From Perkinsus marinus ATCC 50983 (lineage: Eukaryota > Perkinsozoa > Perkinsida > Perkinsidae), in the NCBI RefSeq assembly GCF_000006405.1, contig NW_003208655.1, positions 62,001-126,000 on the forward strand: 64,000 nucleotides of DNA, given 5' to 3'. Below the pieces are notes generated by a model. That model ran no database searches, was not told where the DNA came from, and was given only the letters and a program-made list of their open reading frames with translations. A program made the position numbers and the translations under genes. This document shows, piece by piece, positions 47,218 through 58,845 of the stretch (position 1 is its first letter; the number at the start of each line of letters is the position of its first letter).

Positions 47218-49354
47218 ATGCCCATTAAGTCCAGTGGGAAAGACGTCGTGTCACCACCACCATCCAAAGGGAGCAGCGGTCCGGTGTCACCATCAGGACC
47301 ATCCCTGCCGATGGGCGGTCATGGCGACCAATCTCTGGTCATCCACGTGGCCACGTTGGAGCTGCTATGTCAGAGCCTTCCGAGGCCTCGACTATTGCCT
47401 AGTTCGGAACCTGGGAGTAGGCTCATCCGGCTGATCACTGTACTGATGATGACTGCTACTCGACTCAGGTCTAGTTGACAGCGTAACCTCTGCTGCTGCA
47501 CAGTACTACATTGGTGACGATAGCATATACCTAGCGTTCCAACCCTATACTGGCTCGGATGAGGCAATACCTGGTCAAGGGGTGGAGACCAATACCAAGA
47601 CTCTACCAAAGAACGTAAGGCTGAGACCAGGAGGAGGAGGGCTGAGTCGACTCCCCTGTTCAGATCAAGACAGTGGACTTCAACGACGACGTGTCGCTAT
47701 CATTGCCAGCAAGCCTTGGAGATGTCCGTCAGTGAGCTCATCTTAGGTCCATGCTATTGGCATTCCCTTGATGCCAGGGTCAGACTATGTCTCTATCGTC
47801 GTGGGATTATGGACAACGAGGTCCTAGCGGATGCGCTGGTAGCTGTCCCGACCACTACGGAGGTGGCCGAGTCCAGTGTGAGTTCATCCAGCTGCGTCCC
47901 AGTGGAGCACGACGTTCCCTGTAGATCATCCTGATATCGAAAAGTGAGGGCACTCCCATGTTCCGACTACTGCTGTCCATCCAGCTGGTAACTCTACTGC
48001 TATCGTCATTTTGAATTTCCGTTACAGGTCGTCACTGAACGGCTCGTCATGGTGCACTTCGCCGAGGAGTTGAAGAAGCTCGTTGCCGCCCAAGCTGTGA
48101 TGGCCATAGGGAAGCCTCCTGACGAGACCACTGCGGCTGAACGGACTCGAGAGACCGTGGCGTCTATACAGAGGTAGACTCTCATCCAGGTGGGGGTTGG
48201 TGACTTCCTATTGCCGATCAGATATGTATATGCATGCAGTGGCATACGGCATGTATGGCAATTCGTCCATGGTGTCCTCACCTGGCGGTTGGGGTATTCA
48301 GCGACTTGGTTATTCCTCATAGCCATTGTCTACAGCGACTTCCTATGGTCACAGCTTCCTTCCTATCTCATTCGAACCCTCCCACTCCCTCAGGCTGGTA
48401 TTCCTGCTTCTGTGTTGCCATGTATATCTAACGGCCACGAGTACTTCAGAGTTCACCTCCCCCAATGAGGTCGATGCTAACCTCGCTTTCATCAAGGAGC
48501 AAGCCGACACCTTAGCGTAGGCTGCCACCGCTCATCCCTCTGTCCTCCCTAGCTCTGTATTGGCAGGCATGCTTCCGAGGCTTTGGCGACTCGAGTGTCC
48601 TATCGAGCTGCCTTGCTCGTATGTGCATGCGTGCTGTTCTTATCACCGAGACCTCATGTTACTATATGCGTCGTTATTATCCTCTCCCACACCTACTGGG
48701 CACAGGCTCTCTATGAGACTTTCAAATGCAGGAGGGCAACTAAACGCCGCAAGAGCTCCACCATGTGAGTCCTGTCGTCATCCTTTCTGGCAGTAGTGAT
48801 GGTACCATCGACGAGGTCTCAACCAGGGGTCGATTATGCATTCCTCTAGGGGAGTGGCTCTCAGCGGTTGCAAGCCCTTGTTCATAGCAGGGCTTTGACG
48901 ACTGACATGGATGTTGTTCAGGTTTGCATCCTCCCTCCAGGAGTCATCCAAAGGGCACAACTCGATCACAGTCGAGGTATACGAGAACCAGCGATGGTGG
49001 GTTGGCAAGTGGAGTGACAATCTCCTAGCGGTTGAGCGTTATGCATGGAGCGACGAGACGGGTATGTCCGGAGAGGCCCTCCCGTTCCTGGGGCCCGAAC
49101 CTTGGGCAGGTACGTCCCGCCGGACTAAGGAGGACGTCCATCTGCCGCCGCCCGTGAGCGATGGTGTATGGCAATGGTCATCACTATGGCGTGTTGATGC
49201 CCGACCAGAGACCCATGAGACTGATCCTGATGGTTGGATCTACGCGCGGGACTTTGCTTCTGGTGGGCGGCTGCAACATGAACACGATAGGCATAATTTC
49301 TGCCATGCCCTTCAGGACAGTGGACGGCGAGCCGGGGGATGGGGGACTTCGTAA
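47218..49354 (+). CDS. C2 and dysferlin-domain membrane protein
   Basis: Starts MPIKSSGKDVVSPPPSKGSS at 47218. A C2-like region follows: QSLVIHVATLELL, YYIGDDSIYLAFQPYTGSDE, KTVDFNDDVSLSLPASLGD and ARVRLCLYRRGIMDNEVLAD. After a helical part (VMVHFAEELKKLVAAQAVMA) there are hydrophobic segments (RAALLVCACVLFLS; TICVVIILSHTYWAQALY). Then comes a DysF domain: SITVEVYENQRWWVGKWSDN and, after a gap, WQWSSLWRVDARPETHETDP with DGWIYARDF. DysF halves with these Trp pairs occur in ferlins and in peroxins Pex23/Pex30. Two membrane segments before DysF favour a Pex30-like reticulon-type protein fused to a C2 domain. Exon joins at 47.5-48.6 kb are partial. Confidence 0.6.
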
Positions 49355-49622
49355 GGAGGAGACGTTGGTCGAGGACTGCCCGACTGGTCCCTGTGGCTAC
49401 TTCCAGCAGTGTCTCTGGTCCGGTGAAGGGCGACAATCATAACCCACCCGATGGGAACGGGTTAAGGCAACGACCGCAGCAAATCGAAGAGATCGAGTAA
49501 TGAAGATGACGACTGAGCCAGTCTAATATCTCTCAGCTGATTAGAATCTATGTCGTCTTTGTGTTGGGAGCTTCGAACCTCTCGGCTGTACTGTGCCTTC
49601 GACATTCCTCCGTTTTACGCTC

Positions 49623-51080
49623 ATGGGACATAGTCGTAGCCGATCTAGGGAGAGGCACCACAGGCGCGATCGTCGTAGGAGCAGGTCTCGAGATGAGCGC
49701 CGCAGCCGCCGTAGAAGCAGGTCCCGAGATGAGCCCACACGGCATGGTAAACGCTATTCGCGTGGTTATAGTTGGGCATACGGTACGTCCCTTAGAATCC
49801 CGGAGAACGTCTGAGGATCATGCTGATGTTGATGAACTGCGTCGGAGAGTTAGGAAGCTCGAAGAGGTCAACAAGCAGCTCAGGCATGAGAATCTGGAGC
49901 TCATGCGACAGCTTGTTGCCATGAAGGAGAACTCTAAAGGTGAGGACGGCGGCCCTGTGAGTACTCACATACTCGGTCGATAGGTACTGGAGAGTCCGAA
50001 CCCGAGAAGGATGCAGCGCAAGGGCCCCAAAAGGCAGAGGTGAGCTTCATGGTAGGCCTTGGTGCGGTGGTAGGGGATCCAATTCTAGGAGGAGATGAGG
50101 AAGGATGAGGAGGAGGCCGTGGCGATGACATTCAACTGCTGCCAACTTGTCAACTTCACAGACGAGATATTCAATCAGAAGATCCCCAACAATGTCCCGA
50201 TCGAACATCGAGGTCAGTGGAGGAGGAAGGTGCTGATGGAATATATCACTTCGCAGGTCCGACGATAGAGAAGAAGCTTGCTGACTTTTGTCAATTCTTC
50301 GCTAAGGACGCCATGGTGGCTTTGACCTTGTGCTCGTATGTTGTATTATTATATGTTATTAGGTTGTTGATGCCAACACCAACAAGCCGATTCTCGAGGA
50401 CTTGCGAGATATCAGAACTCGATACCAAACCGTTTTCAGGTAGGGTTGGAATGTGAGCAGCTGTAGCAGGTTGGGATGCCTGTATGCATGGTCTCAGAGA
50501 GTCTGGCAGTGACCTAGAGATACGAACGCTCCGACGATGGTACTTTGAGGCTGACAAGGAAGGTGGCATTCGAGGAACCGTCAACATATTAGGAATGTCT
50601 GTGCAGGTGCCCCCGAGTACTGCATCGACTTCGAACATCATTCGCATATAGTGTCCCCACGACCAGGGCTTCGGCTCGACGGGGCTCTTGGTGTCGTCGG
50701 ACCGCGTGATGTGGTGGGTTTACGGTATGGCTTTGGAGTTGATATTGTCTGTCCTAGGATTTGATAACGCTGTACAAGTCCTCTAATGGGAAGATAGACT
50801 GTATGTGGCTTCTCCCGGATAAAAACCGCATAGGACAGGATAAGGTGCGCAATTGTCGAAGATATCTTTTTGTTGCGCACCGCGGAGAATCCAGATACTC
50901 GGCCAAACTGACTTGGAGGAATCACAAGCTTACGGAGTACTACTTAAAGTTATCAAGGAGGATGCTAAGAAGAGCAAGACGGCTGTTCCAACTAAGGTGG
51001 GAGCTTCGAAGGTGGAGACTTCCATAGAGCATCATCAGGTGCACTACTACGACTACAATAAGGTGCAGACTATAGGCTGA
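49623..51080 (+). CDS. RS-domain, coiled-coil and NTF2-like protein
   Basis: Starts MGHSRSRSRERHHRRDRRRS, an Arg/Ser domain like those of splicing factors. A 49-nt intron (49747-49795) leads in frame to EDHADVDELRRRVRKLEEVN and a coiled coil. Next exons give KDEEEAVAMTFNCCQLVNF, GPTIEKKLADFCQFFAKDAM, VVDANTNKPILEDLRDIRTR, YQTVF, then a strand-rich part (RRWYFEADKEGG; CIDFEHHSH; VGLRYGFGVDIV). This resembles a SnoaL/NTF2-like cone fold (FAxDAxVxDxxTxKP..G...IRxRYxxVF). The end, DAKKSKTAVPTKVGASKVET, is basic. A nuclear RNA-processing role is suggested by the RS domain. The catalytic or binding ligand of the NTF2-like part is unknown. Confidence 0.6.
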
Positions 51081-51244
51081 GTTACTGTTACGTTGCGAAC
51101 ATACATAGTGTTGTGTTATTTCCATCTAGTGGGGGTATTGGCATGTAGTGTGTACTAACAAGACACGGGAAGAAGTTCTTAAGTATGTCACATAATGAAC
51201 GTCTAACTAAGTGGACCCACGATGACAGAACATTTTAAGAACAG

Positions 51245-52144
51245 TCATCCTTCTCCTTCTTGTTGTTGTCGTAGTCGTGATGGATGCATTGTAGGTGAAG
51301 GTTGGGCCTTCCCCACTATCATCTCCTCAAGGGCATAATACAGTCGGGAGAATATCATTGAAGGGCTCCTCCATCCTTCCACTTCTACTACTGATGATGA
51401 CGATGGTGGTGGTAACGTCAGTGACCGTTCAGCCTCTTCTGTAGCGTTGTTCCACGGGGACTGAACGCCGATGCTAAGCCCTTGCGCCTTGCCCTTCCGA
51501 TGCTTCCGACGATCCCCATCGGGTTTCGTCATAGTCGCACGTTTTCTCCGAGGGGTCGACGGTCGCGGTACAGACTTCATCGTGGCTCGAGTGTTACCAA
51601 GCACAGACGGCGATGGTCTTCCAGTGGGTGATGATGGGAAGCCTAGTAGCTCGATAAGCTTGGACATACCTTGGGAGCTGCCTGGGAAGTATTGAGACAT
51701 GCTCACGGCTGCATCCAAGGCAAGGGCACTGGCGACCCCGAGGAACCCAGCCCTCCGTGCTTTGCCAATCAGAGACCGTTGCTTGGTGATGCCCAAGTCG
51801 GCCCACATAGAGTTGCCGTGCTCATCCATGGCAGCATACGCTAGAGAGCGTAGATGTTCGTACTCCCCCTTGGGGAGATTCCCCTTGGCTGTTCTTAAAC
51901 GCGCACTAATACCACGGAAAACAAACACTTCCACTAGCTCGACTGAACCCTCCAGTTCGTCATCGTGTTGTCCACCGAAACGCGCCGCTCGCTCGGCCAC
52001 CCCGAGAAGGTCCGACACGAGCCTGTAGGCATCTTTCGATGATGGTGGATGATTACAGATGTTCTCGACAGCCTTGGCTCGCTGATCCGGAGTCCATGAT
52101 GTTACCGCGCAGTTGATAATGTGGAGAAGTTCAGAGGCGTCCAT
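51245..52144 (-). CDS. Unknown single-exon protein
   Basis: An uninterrupted 299-residue frame from MDASELLHIINCAVTSWTPD. The N-terminal two-thirds is helical and well composed (QRAKAVENICNHPPSSKDAY; ERAARFGGQHDDELEGSVEL; RSLAYAAMDEHGNSMWADLG; LGVASALALDAAVSMSQYF). The C-terminal third is basic and Ser/Pro-rich (RRKRATMTKPDGDRRKHRKG), probably disordered. I recognise no family. Codon content and the lack of a good competing frame support a real gene. The frame extends upstream, but the chosen ATG begins the well-composed part. Confidence 0.6.
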   Translation of the reverse strand: MDASELLHIINCAVTSWTPDQRAKAVENICNHPPSSKDAYRLVSDLLGVAERAARFGGQHDDELEGSVELVEVFVFRGISARLRTAKGNLPKGEYEHLRSLAYAAMDEHGNSMWADLGITKQRSLIGKARRAGFLGVASALALDAAVSMSQYFPGSSQGMSKLIELLGFPSSPTGRPSPSVLGNTRATMKSVPRPSTPRRKRATMTKPDGDRRKHRKGKAQGLSIGVQSPWNNATEEAERSLTLPPPSSSSVVEVEGWRSPSMIFSRLYYALEEMIVGKAQPSPTMHPSRLRQQQEGEG

Positions 52145-52628
52145 GATAAGGTAGGCCCTAAACAAAGAGAGATAGCCCCCAGTATGTCCGATGGTCCTAC
52201 TGATGTCGAGCCTCCTCCCTGTTGCCCACTGACTGATTCGCCGTTGTACTACTCCGTTGTAATAGCTCATGACACTGTCGGAGTACCCAAGCTGAGAGCT
52301 CCTCGCCAGACATCAACAACACCGCTCCGCTAGCTCGTCGCTGCGGATACGACTGTTGGGTCCATACCGAGGCGTTTTCCATTACGGGGTTTTCATCAAA
52401 ATGAACGCCGAAGTATCAATTATCGATCTTTAACGCGAAAGGATACCTATGGTGCCTCCCCTCATGACCAACTCAACACCTCTTCCGTACGCTATAGAAT
52501 CGCGCCCTGGAAGGCATTTACAGACATTCACAGAACTTAACCCTCATACGTCCATCTGGCACTGCTCCCCACTGCCAAATCTGGGATAGGTGTTCGTAGT
52601 AATAGTCGACCTGCAACAATCGATCCTC

Positions 52629-54297
52629 TCAGCACTCTCCTATTGGACCCACCCCTCCTGCGTGGAGCTTCTGCCAGTAGCAGACGTATTCCTCGTCCAA
52701 GGCCGCCCGTCTTCTCAAGTGCTTCTTCGAGTTGAGATGTTCCTTCCACCTATCCCAGCTCAGAAGGTTCGTATCGCAAGTCTGCGACAGATGATAACAA
52801 CGGCAAAAATTGACGGACTCACCTCGCAACGGAGATACCCTTGATTGACTAACTCATTGGGGTAGTTGCAAGGTGCATCGTCCTCACCACTGCCGATCAC
52901 TCCGGCCACAGTGGCGACCTCCTGACCATCTTCTGTGCGGTAAAACTGTTTCTTATAAGCAGCATTGTAGTCCGGATCATCCGTCTTCTCAGTGTTATCA
53001 GAGTTCTTCCTACCCAAAAAACGAATCAACCAGTGCCGACGGAGCGATGCCTCCTCACCATTTCACAGCTTTTATATGAGCTTTCGCATCGCAGTGCACA
53101 CGTGTTTCACCAATATCATAAAACTGCTTGTCACAAAGCGGACAGCTGAACATGGTGCCGTTCATCTGAGCCATACCCACTAGCCTACGCCGGTGCGAGG
53201 GAAGACTACTTCAAGATAGTTGGACTGTACGAAGTCATGTCCGTCTGCAGTGAGCTTCCCAAGCTCAGGACTGTAGAGTCGACGGTTACTGAGGATAGCA
53301 GTGGCCGGACCGGACTACACTGCCACTCAGTGTGCGTACTCATCATCCCACTTCACATTCTCAACGTGCTTGTTAGAAATGCAGTGGCTCTTGGCGCTCT
53401 CGATTTCGAAGAACTTCTTGTTACACAACGTGCACACAATCCACCCTTCTTCATCCTTCTACACGGGTAATGATCAAATAAGACGGAGCGAGGGAGTTGA
53501 TGACCTTCAGTCGTTGAGCCCGCATGAATTCTCCTTCTTCATTACTACTGTCACCAGGCCTGTAGACGAATGACGCTATTATAGATAAATGAGGAGATGG
53601 ATTGTTTACGTCGCATCGCGACCAAAGCGCCTGTCCGTCGGTGGAGGACTACTCCGAGCTGCCCATTCAACAGCACGCTTATGCTTATCACTCGTACAGT
53701 GGCTTTCAATTATCATATCGAAGCCATAAGCCTTCTTGTTGCAAAGTGTACAACGGAAGTAGTTATCCTGTCCGATCTAAGAAGAATAAACAAAGTGAGA
53801 TATAAAAGGGATGCACTTCAACGTCGTCATGTTCTATTCTACCATCGGGCACGTGACACATCAACGGCCTATTCATCACGACGATGCTCACGAGCCGAGG
53901 GTATCCTGAGCGGCTAGAGTCACGTCGAAGAACTATAGCAACGCCACTACTGTCAACGGAACAATCAACGACCGACCGGATGCTACCTCGATGTAATTGC
54001 TGTCCATGAGGAATTGACCATCAGGATACTTCCTCACTGACTCCCGCTGCTCAGCTCGGTAATGGGCAGCGACCCTCCTCGTATGGTGTTCATGTCTCAA
54101 ATGCTTCGGCCAATCCTCCGCGTCGACGATCGAGCCACAGTACTTACCTTGAGGATTCATAACGAGGTAGATCTGTGAGAAGGGGTAGTACAGTCGATGG
54201 TATCATCAGGAAGGCATTCGATCATCTCAGGCACTTCCCCGTTGGGTGTTGCCCCCACATACGGCCCCAAGGCAGACGAGGGAAATGACGATGCCAT
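52629..54297 (-). CDS. C2H2 (matrin/U1-type) multi-zinc-finger protein
   Basis: Four related fingers of the C-x2-C-x12to13-H-x5-H type, on separate exons: FRCTLCNKKAYGFDMIIESH (about 53.7 kb), IVCTLCNKKFFEIESAKSHC (about 53.4 kb), FSCPLCDKQFYDIGETRVHC (about 53.1 kb), and LRCETCDTNLLSWDRWKEHL, whose first two Cys lie just before an intron near 52.8 kb. Spacing and the following basic/aromatic residues resemble the U1/matrin or JAZ class, which often binds double-stranded RNA. A degenerate finger may precede them (YCGSIVDAEDWPKHLRHEHH). Start MASSFPSSALGPYVGATPNG at 54297; stop at 52629. The repeated exon-finger units suggest internal duplication. Confidence 0.75.
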
Positions 54298-55174
54298 GAT
54301 CAAAAATAGTCTACAATTCCCGACGCGCTCTTTCCCTTCACAATCTATTCCATGATATGTGTCAAAGTGACTCCGATGACCGATGGCTCTCGGCGTTGTA
54401 ATGTCGCTATATAACATCGCCAGAGTTACAGCGAGGTAGGTCAGGAATGTAAAAAACCTTGAGATTTCATTCCGTGGTGTCACGTCAAGTCACGTACACT
54501 TGCGTACGCCATACAAATTCTCGTGAGGTGTGGAACTATGATTAGTAGAATAGCGCATTGAGGGGGGTACAATGACATAGTGATCACCATGGGCAGGAGG
54601 AGGAGGAGGGGACAATTGACACATGCGGATCCTCAGTAAGTGATGAATAGGAGTTGCTGAAGGACCCTACCAGCAGTAGGGTCCAGTGTACGGTATGGAC
54701 CCACATCTCGGAAGGTGCATGATGGTTGAGGAGGAAGAGCATCCATATATGTGTCGGAAAGTATGTCACCCAAAATGAGGCACAACACTACTGCTTCTGC
54801 TCCTGCTTAGAGGGTAACGCTGCGTATTGGAACAAGTTTAGTGTTGGAATAGTAGTCGCAAATGCTGATGAGCACTGGGCATAGACCAGCTACTCCAATC
54901 GGGACGAAAACCCAAGCAAAGGGCATTTCAGATGAGCAGTCGTACCCACCTTATAGTGACGCTGAACAATCTGAGCCCTACACGGTAGTTCACACCAGAA
55001 TAAGGATAGGCATCCCCGATGCCTTAGGTTCCTTCTTGATAGCACCGCCGAAGGGGCTCTCTGACTGCAGACATATAAACTGTTAATCAACTGCTTTGGT
55101 GGTCCCCTGAACTCCTCCAACACGACATAAGCCGAATAGCACAACAGCACATGTAAAGCGAACACATGAAGGAC
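54298..55174. other. No supported gene
   Basis: Intergenic between two minus-strand genes. Includes a short AGG/GAG-rich run near 54600. No coding or RNA signature seen. Confidence 0.4.
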
Positions 55175-57210
55175 TTAGGACAATGACAGTTTAGGTGGGG
55201 GAGGGAGGGGAGTAGCATAAATCGGCGATGCCGAAAGCCCTGGTAGTAATGATGGTGGCAAACCGTAGGGCCTGAAAGGGGAGTACACCGCCCTGGGCTC
55301 TCTGACCAAACTAGACTGCTGCCCTAGATAGGAAGGGGTGAGCACAACTGGTACCTCACTGGTACCACTCTGAGGGGCCATAGGAACAGAAGGCGGGTTA
55401 ACCTTGCACTGCACCACCGGATTCTTGACAGTAGGGACAGCCGTAGAGGGCTGGGCCATGGTCCCAGCCGACCCCTTACGACCACTGTCAACGCTTGGAG
55501 ATGCACTCGCCCGACGCCTCGGATGGGGTCTTGGTGATCCAACACTCGAGCGACGACGCGGCAGCTTGCCCGCTACCGCCAAGGCAAGATCCTCAAGAGC
55601 AACGACCCCCACACGTTGAGTGTCCAGTATGCGGAATAACCGACGGCCCTCCTTCTGAGTCATACCAACTTGCTCTATAATGGCCGCGAAATCGAGGGCC
55701 TCGAACCTTGTAGAGGCATCAAAGTCAGCCTCCTCTGTGCATAGAGATTCGATGCAAGCCCCTAGGGAGCCATACCTGCACATCACCATGGTGACACGGA
55801 ATAGTACTAGCATCCATACTTAGCATTAATTCTGGAGAAAGCTTCATCCACCAGATGGTCTGTGGTCACATGCGATGGCTTCTCGTCTGAGATGGATCCC
55901 GATCTAGGGGCTCCCGACGATCGACGTGATGAGATCTGCAGACAAACGACGAGGCTTAGGAGTAGTACTAAAATGGTATGAGTACAGTAGTTGAGGCCGA
56001 CGATCTCCGAGAGGCTCCCACTGCTAGACTTCCCGCGCCGTTGGAGAGCTGAAGGGATGAACAAAAGGTTCGGCTGCTCCTCCTGGAGCAGGAGCCTACC
56101 TTCGAATCTTTCAGTAAGCTTAATGTGTAGGCGAGAGACCCTCGTCGTGCTGTAACCCTATGTGGAGATACCGTCCCAGGAGTACTAAGATGATAAAGAA
56201 TACGACAGCCACCACCTGCAACTATCCTTCTACCTGAGCCGTCTGGAGCCCTCCTCAGTAGAGACCCTTCGTGATGGCGAGGTGGACCCGGACGGACGAG
56301 GCGTCGAACACTGAAGTAGGCACATGATGATCGTCGTTGTGAGATACTCCAGCAGCCGGCGTACCTCAGCAGCAGGTGGCAGAGCCTTGCCATCACCTGC
56401 ATGCTGGTGTTGACTCTCAATTGAGAAAGGTGGAGACTCTGAAGACACTCAAGCTAGTATCCATACGCTAACTAGGACTCAGACTCTGTACGGTTCTCAA
56501 AGTGAGCCCAAGCCCATAATTTTACCATGCTCGGCAGCACTGTCAGATGTGTTTAGAACGGTCAGTTCGCTAGTCACCGACTGCTGTTGCTCATCACCAG
56601 AGGGAGCATTGAGGATTGTAGCGATGGAAGGAGTCGGGCTACCGTGGTCCAGCTGAACCAGTGATGAAACCCTCTTGAGCTCTCCATGGAGCTGGGCCAC
56701 CTGTTCGCGATAATTGATGCTGGGCGGGTAGCATAAGCTGTGGTAGTACACTAGAGCGTAGTTGTTTGATCTCCGAAAGGATTGACTTATCCGGCGTGGT
56801 ACCATCGGCAGGAGCTTTCAATAACTCATGCGCGATACTGAGAGTGTTTACCTGGAGTACGAGCCGCTACGTCGTCTACTGAGGATGTTCGAGATGGAAG
56901 CTTGAGCGGTGAGGTAGATAATGGTATAGGGAGCACTACCTCCAGTCGTAGGTGCCTCACTTGTTCCTCTACGGCTGCTAGTCGACCCTCGACAGTCAGC
57001 GACTGCTGATCTGGTGTAGGAGCAGAGGACGTGATAATGACACAGAAAGGCGGAGGAAAATACGACTGGAAACGGCTTAGGAATGACCAGCAATCTCATG
57101 TGTATCATATAAGAATGGACATCGGATATGCCGCTGGCGGCAGCTAGGGTCAATCGGGGACCTGGCTGTTCTCCCAGATCCGCGCTGCGCGATAACCGCC
57201 TAGTTCCCAC
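55175..57210 (-). CDS. Coiled-coil protein with EF-hand-like domain
   Basis: Starts MGTRRLSRSADLGEQPGPRL. Exon pieces then give QSLTVEGRLAAVEEQVRHLR (coiled coil), SILSEIKQLRSSV, NYREQVAQLHGELKRVSSLV, a Ser/Arg-rich part (SSRRSSGAPRSGSISDEKPS), and DHLVDEAFSRINAKYG. Next is SLGACIESLCTEEADF, FEALDFAAIIEQVGMTQKEG and RRLFRILDTQRVGVVALEDL, an EF-hand-like pair without complete calcium loops. The C-terminus is Pro/Ser-rich (PYGLPPSLLPGLSASPIYAT). The family is not recognised. Layout suggests a cytoskeletal or signalling scaffold. Some joins, especially 55.9-56.5 kb, are approximate. Confidence 0.5.
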
Positions 57211-57878
57211 GGTAGTATCATCGTGATGATTGCCCCTCTACCGGGGAATCGAATAACTACGGGTCGAATGGCTATGTTGGGATAGTCTCGCTGTGAACCA
57301 CACATGATAGGCTAGCGAGAACTGACGTCAGCGGCACGACCAGCCAGGTGTCGTCTCAGTCCATGCCATGCTGAGTACCGCGGCAATAGCAAACGAGGGA
57401 CTGATGATTTCAGGCGGAGCCGAGCCACCCGGGCCTAAAACGTGGTAATACATGTACAGAGTGATCGAAAAAACCCCATCGAAATTTTTCGGCGCATAGG
57501 AGAATCAGGCAGTCCTTCCGCAGTGTTCGTAAGCCAAATAATGGAGTATCGTTGTATATCACTTAGTTGGACCATCGATAGACGGAATCACCCTGCCAGC
57601 ATGCATAGTAACGACAAGTTGGCGGCAATGATACTTCAACCATGAAGGCTGCATAGAAACTGCATCCCGCGAACACCAGCTATTGAAACGAAACAGGAAT
57701 TTGAGAATGGTCGTGAACTGGAACAACGATCTGATTTTCGACCAATGACAGAAAATGACGATTCATGAAACGCGATCGCAAAAACACGAGCAGATTCAGA
57801 TCCTCAAAATGAAAAAGGACCAAAGCAGAAATTATAGGCCTCCAGTGAGACTATAAATGACCGTTGATACCTTAGGAT
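57211..57878. other. No supported gene
   Basis: Between the start of the EF-hand-like gene and the stop of the first ZIP gene. Probably promoter and 3' UTR. Nothing recognisable. Confidence 0.4.
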
Positions 57879-58845
57879 TCAATCGTGAACTTCAGCCCAT
57901 ATAGGGAGTATAGCCATAAGCGAGAAGCCAGCTATGAATGATACAACCTACGAGGGTCATCGAGGGAAGATATGGGCGAAGAGACAAGATAGCGATACTA
58001 CCTTAAATATGAATCTGCCCCTATCGTGCCTAAATGTAACGGGGAAGAACTCCATGACACTGACGTATATGAACGTGCCAGCAGCCAGGGAGTTGGCGAT
58101 ACCACTGAACAAACCTGAGCTTGCGGGAATGAACAATCATTGGGCTGATCGACTTACCTGCACTCTCTTCACCACGACTACCGAGCCAACCAATGATGAT
58201 GCCAACCGGAGTACCCATGGCAAAAATGAGTCCATACAAGAGGACTCTGTAACGACTAACCCGGGCCTCCACCATATTGGCACCGAGAGCGAAGGCAGCC
58301 AAGCCTTTATGCGCCAATATAGCCACTAAGGTACCGTAGAGGTCGTCAACCCCAGAGGCGACCCCAGTGGCCATACCTTCCAAGATAGAGTGGACAGAGA
58401 GAGCCAAGAATACGAATATTGCCGAAGTCTCCGAAAAGACGTTGGAATGCATATCCGGCTCCGAAATTCGCTTATCCGAATCTAAATTATCAGATGGAGA
58501 TTTGACGGGGACTCCATCACATAGGTGTACAGATAACGAACGCTTCCGTTTGTACCACACATGAACACCTTCCTCCATAATTGCAAGGAATGCAACGGCC
58601 ATAGCACATAGGAGGTAGGCAAATGGATACCCGTTGAGGTTATCGATCGACCACGACTCCATGCCTTCAACTCCTTCAGGGAGGCTATGAGTGAGGCCAA
58701 CAGCAAGCAGAACACCACAGGCCAGAGCACAACCGAGAGGGAAGAGCTTGGACTTTCGGAAGTAGAACGATATCCACATTCCCAGAACTGCTACGGCGAA
58801 TGTAGCCAATATGGATATCAACTTCCAAACCTCGAGAGAGGACAT
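57879..58845 (-). CDS. ZIP metal transporter (copy 1)
   Basis: Zinc/iron-regulated transporter-like protein, moving Zn2+ or related metals into the cytosol. Three exons, with start MSSLEVWKLISILATFAVAV at 58845. Exon 1 ends at 58158, followed by a 43-nt intron and an exon giving GLFSGIANSLAAGTFIYVSV MEFF. After a 54-nt intron comes VVSFIAGFSLMAILPIWAEV to the stop at 57879. About eight hydrophobic segments. The transport-site motifs are in adjacent helices: SVHSILEGMATG (HS..EG) and AHKGLAAFALG (HKG). The loop between helices 3 and 4 is charged but poor in His. Paired head to head with copy 2. Confidence 0.92.

Noticed and set aside
46695..47267. 190-codon minus-strand gene
   Set aside because: Composition is Ser/Thr/Pro-rich without domain or splice context and lies opposite plus-strand coding pieces; probably a shadow frame.
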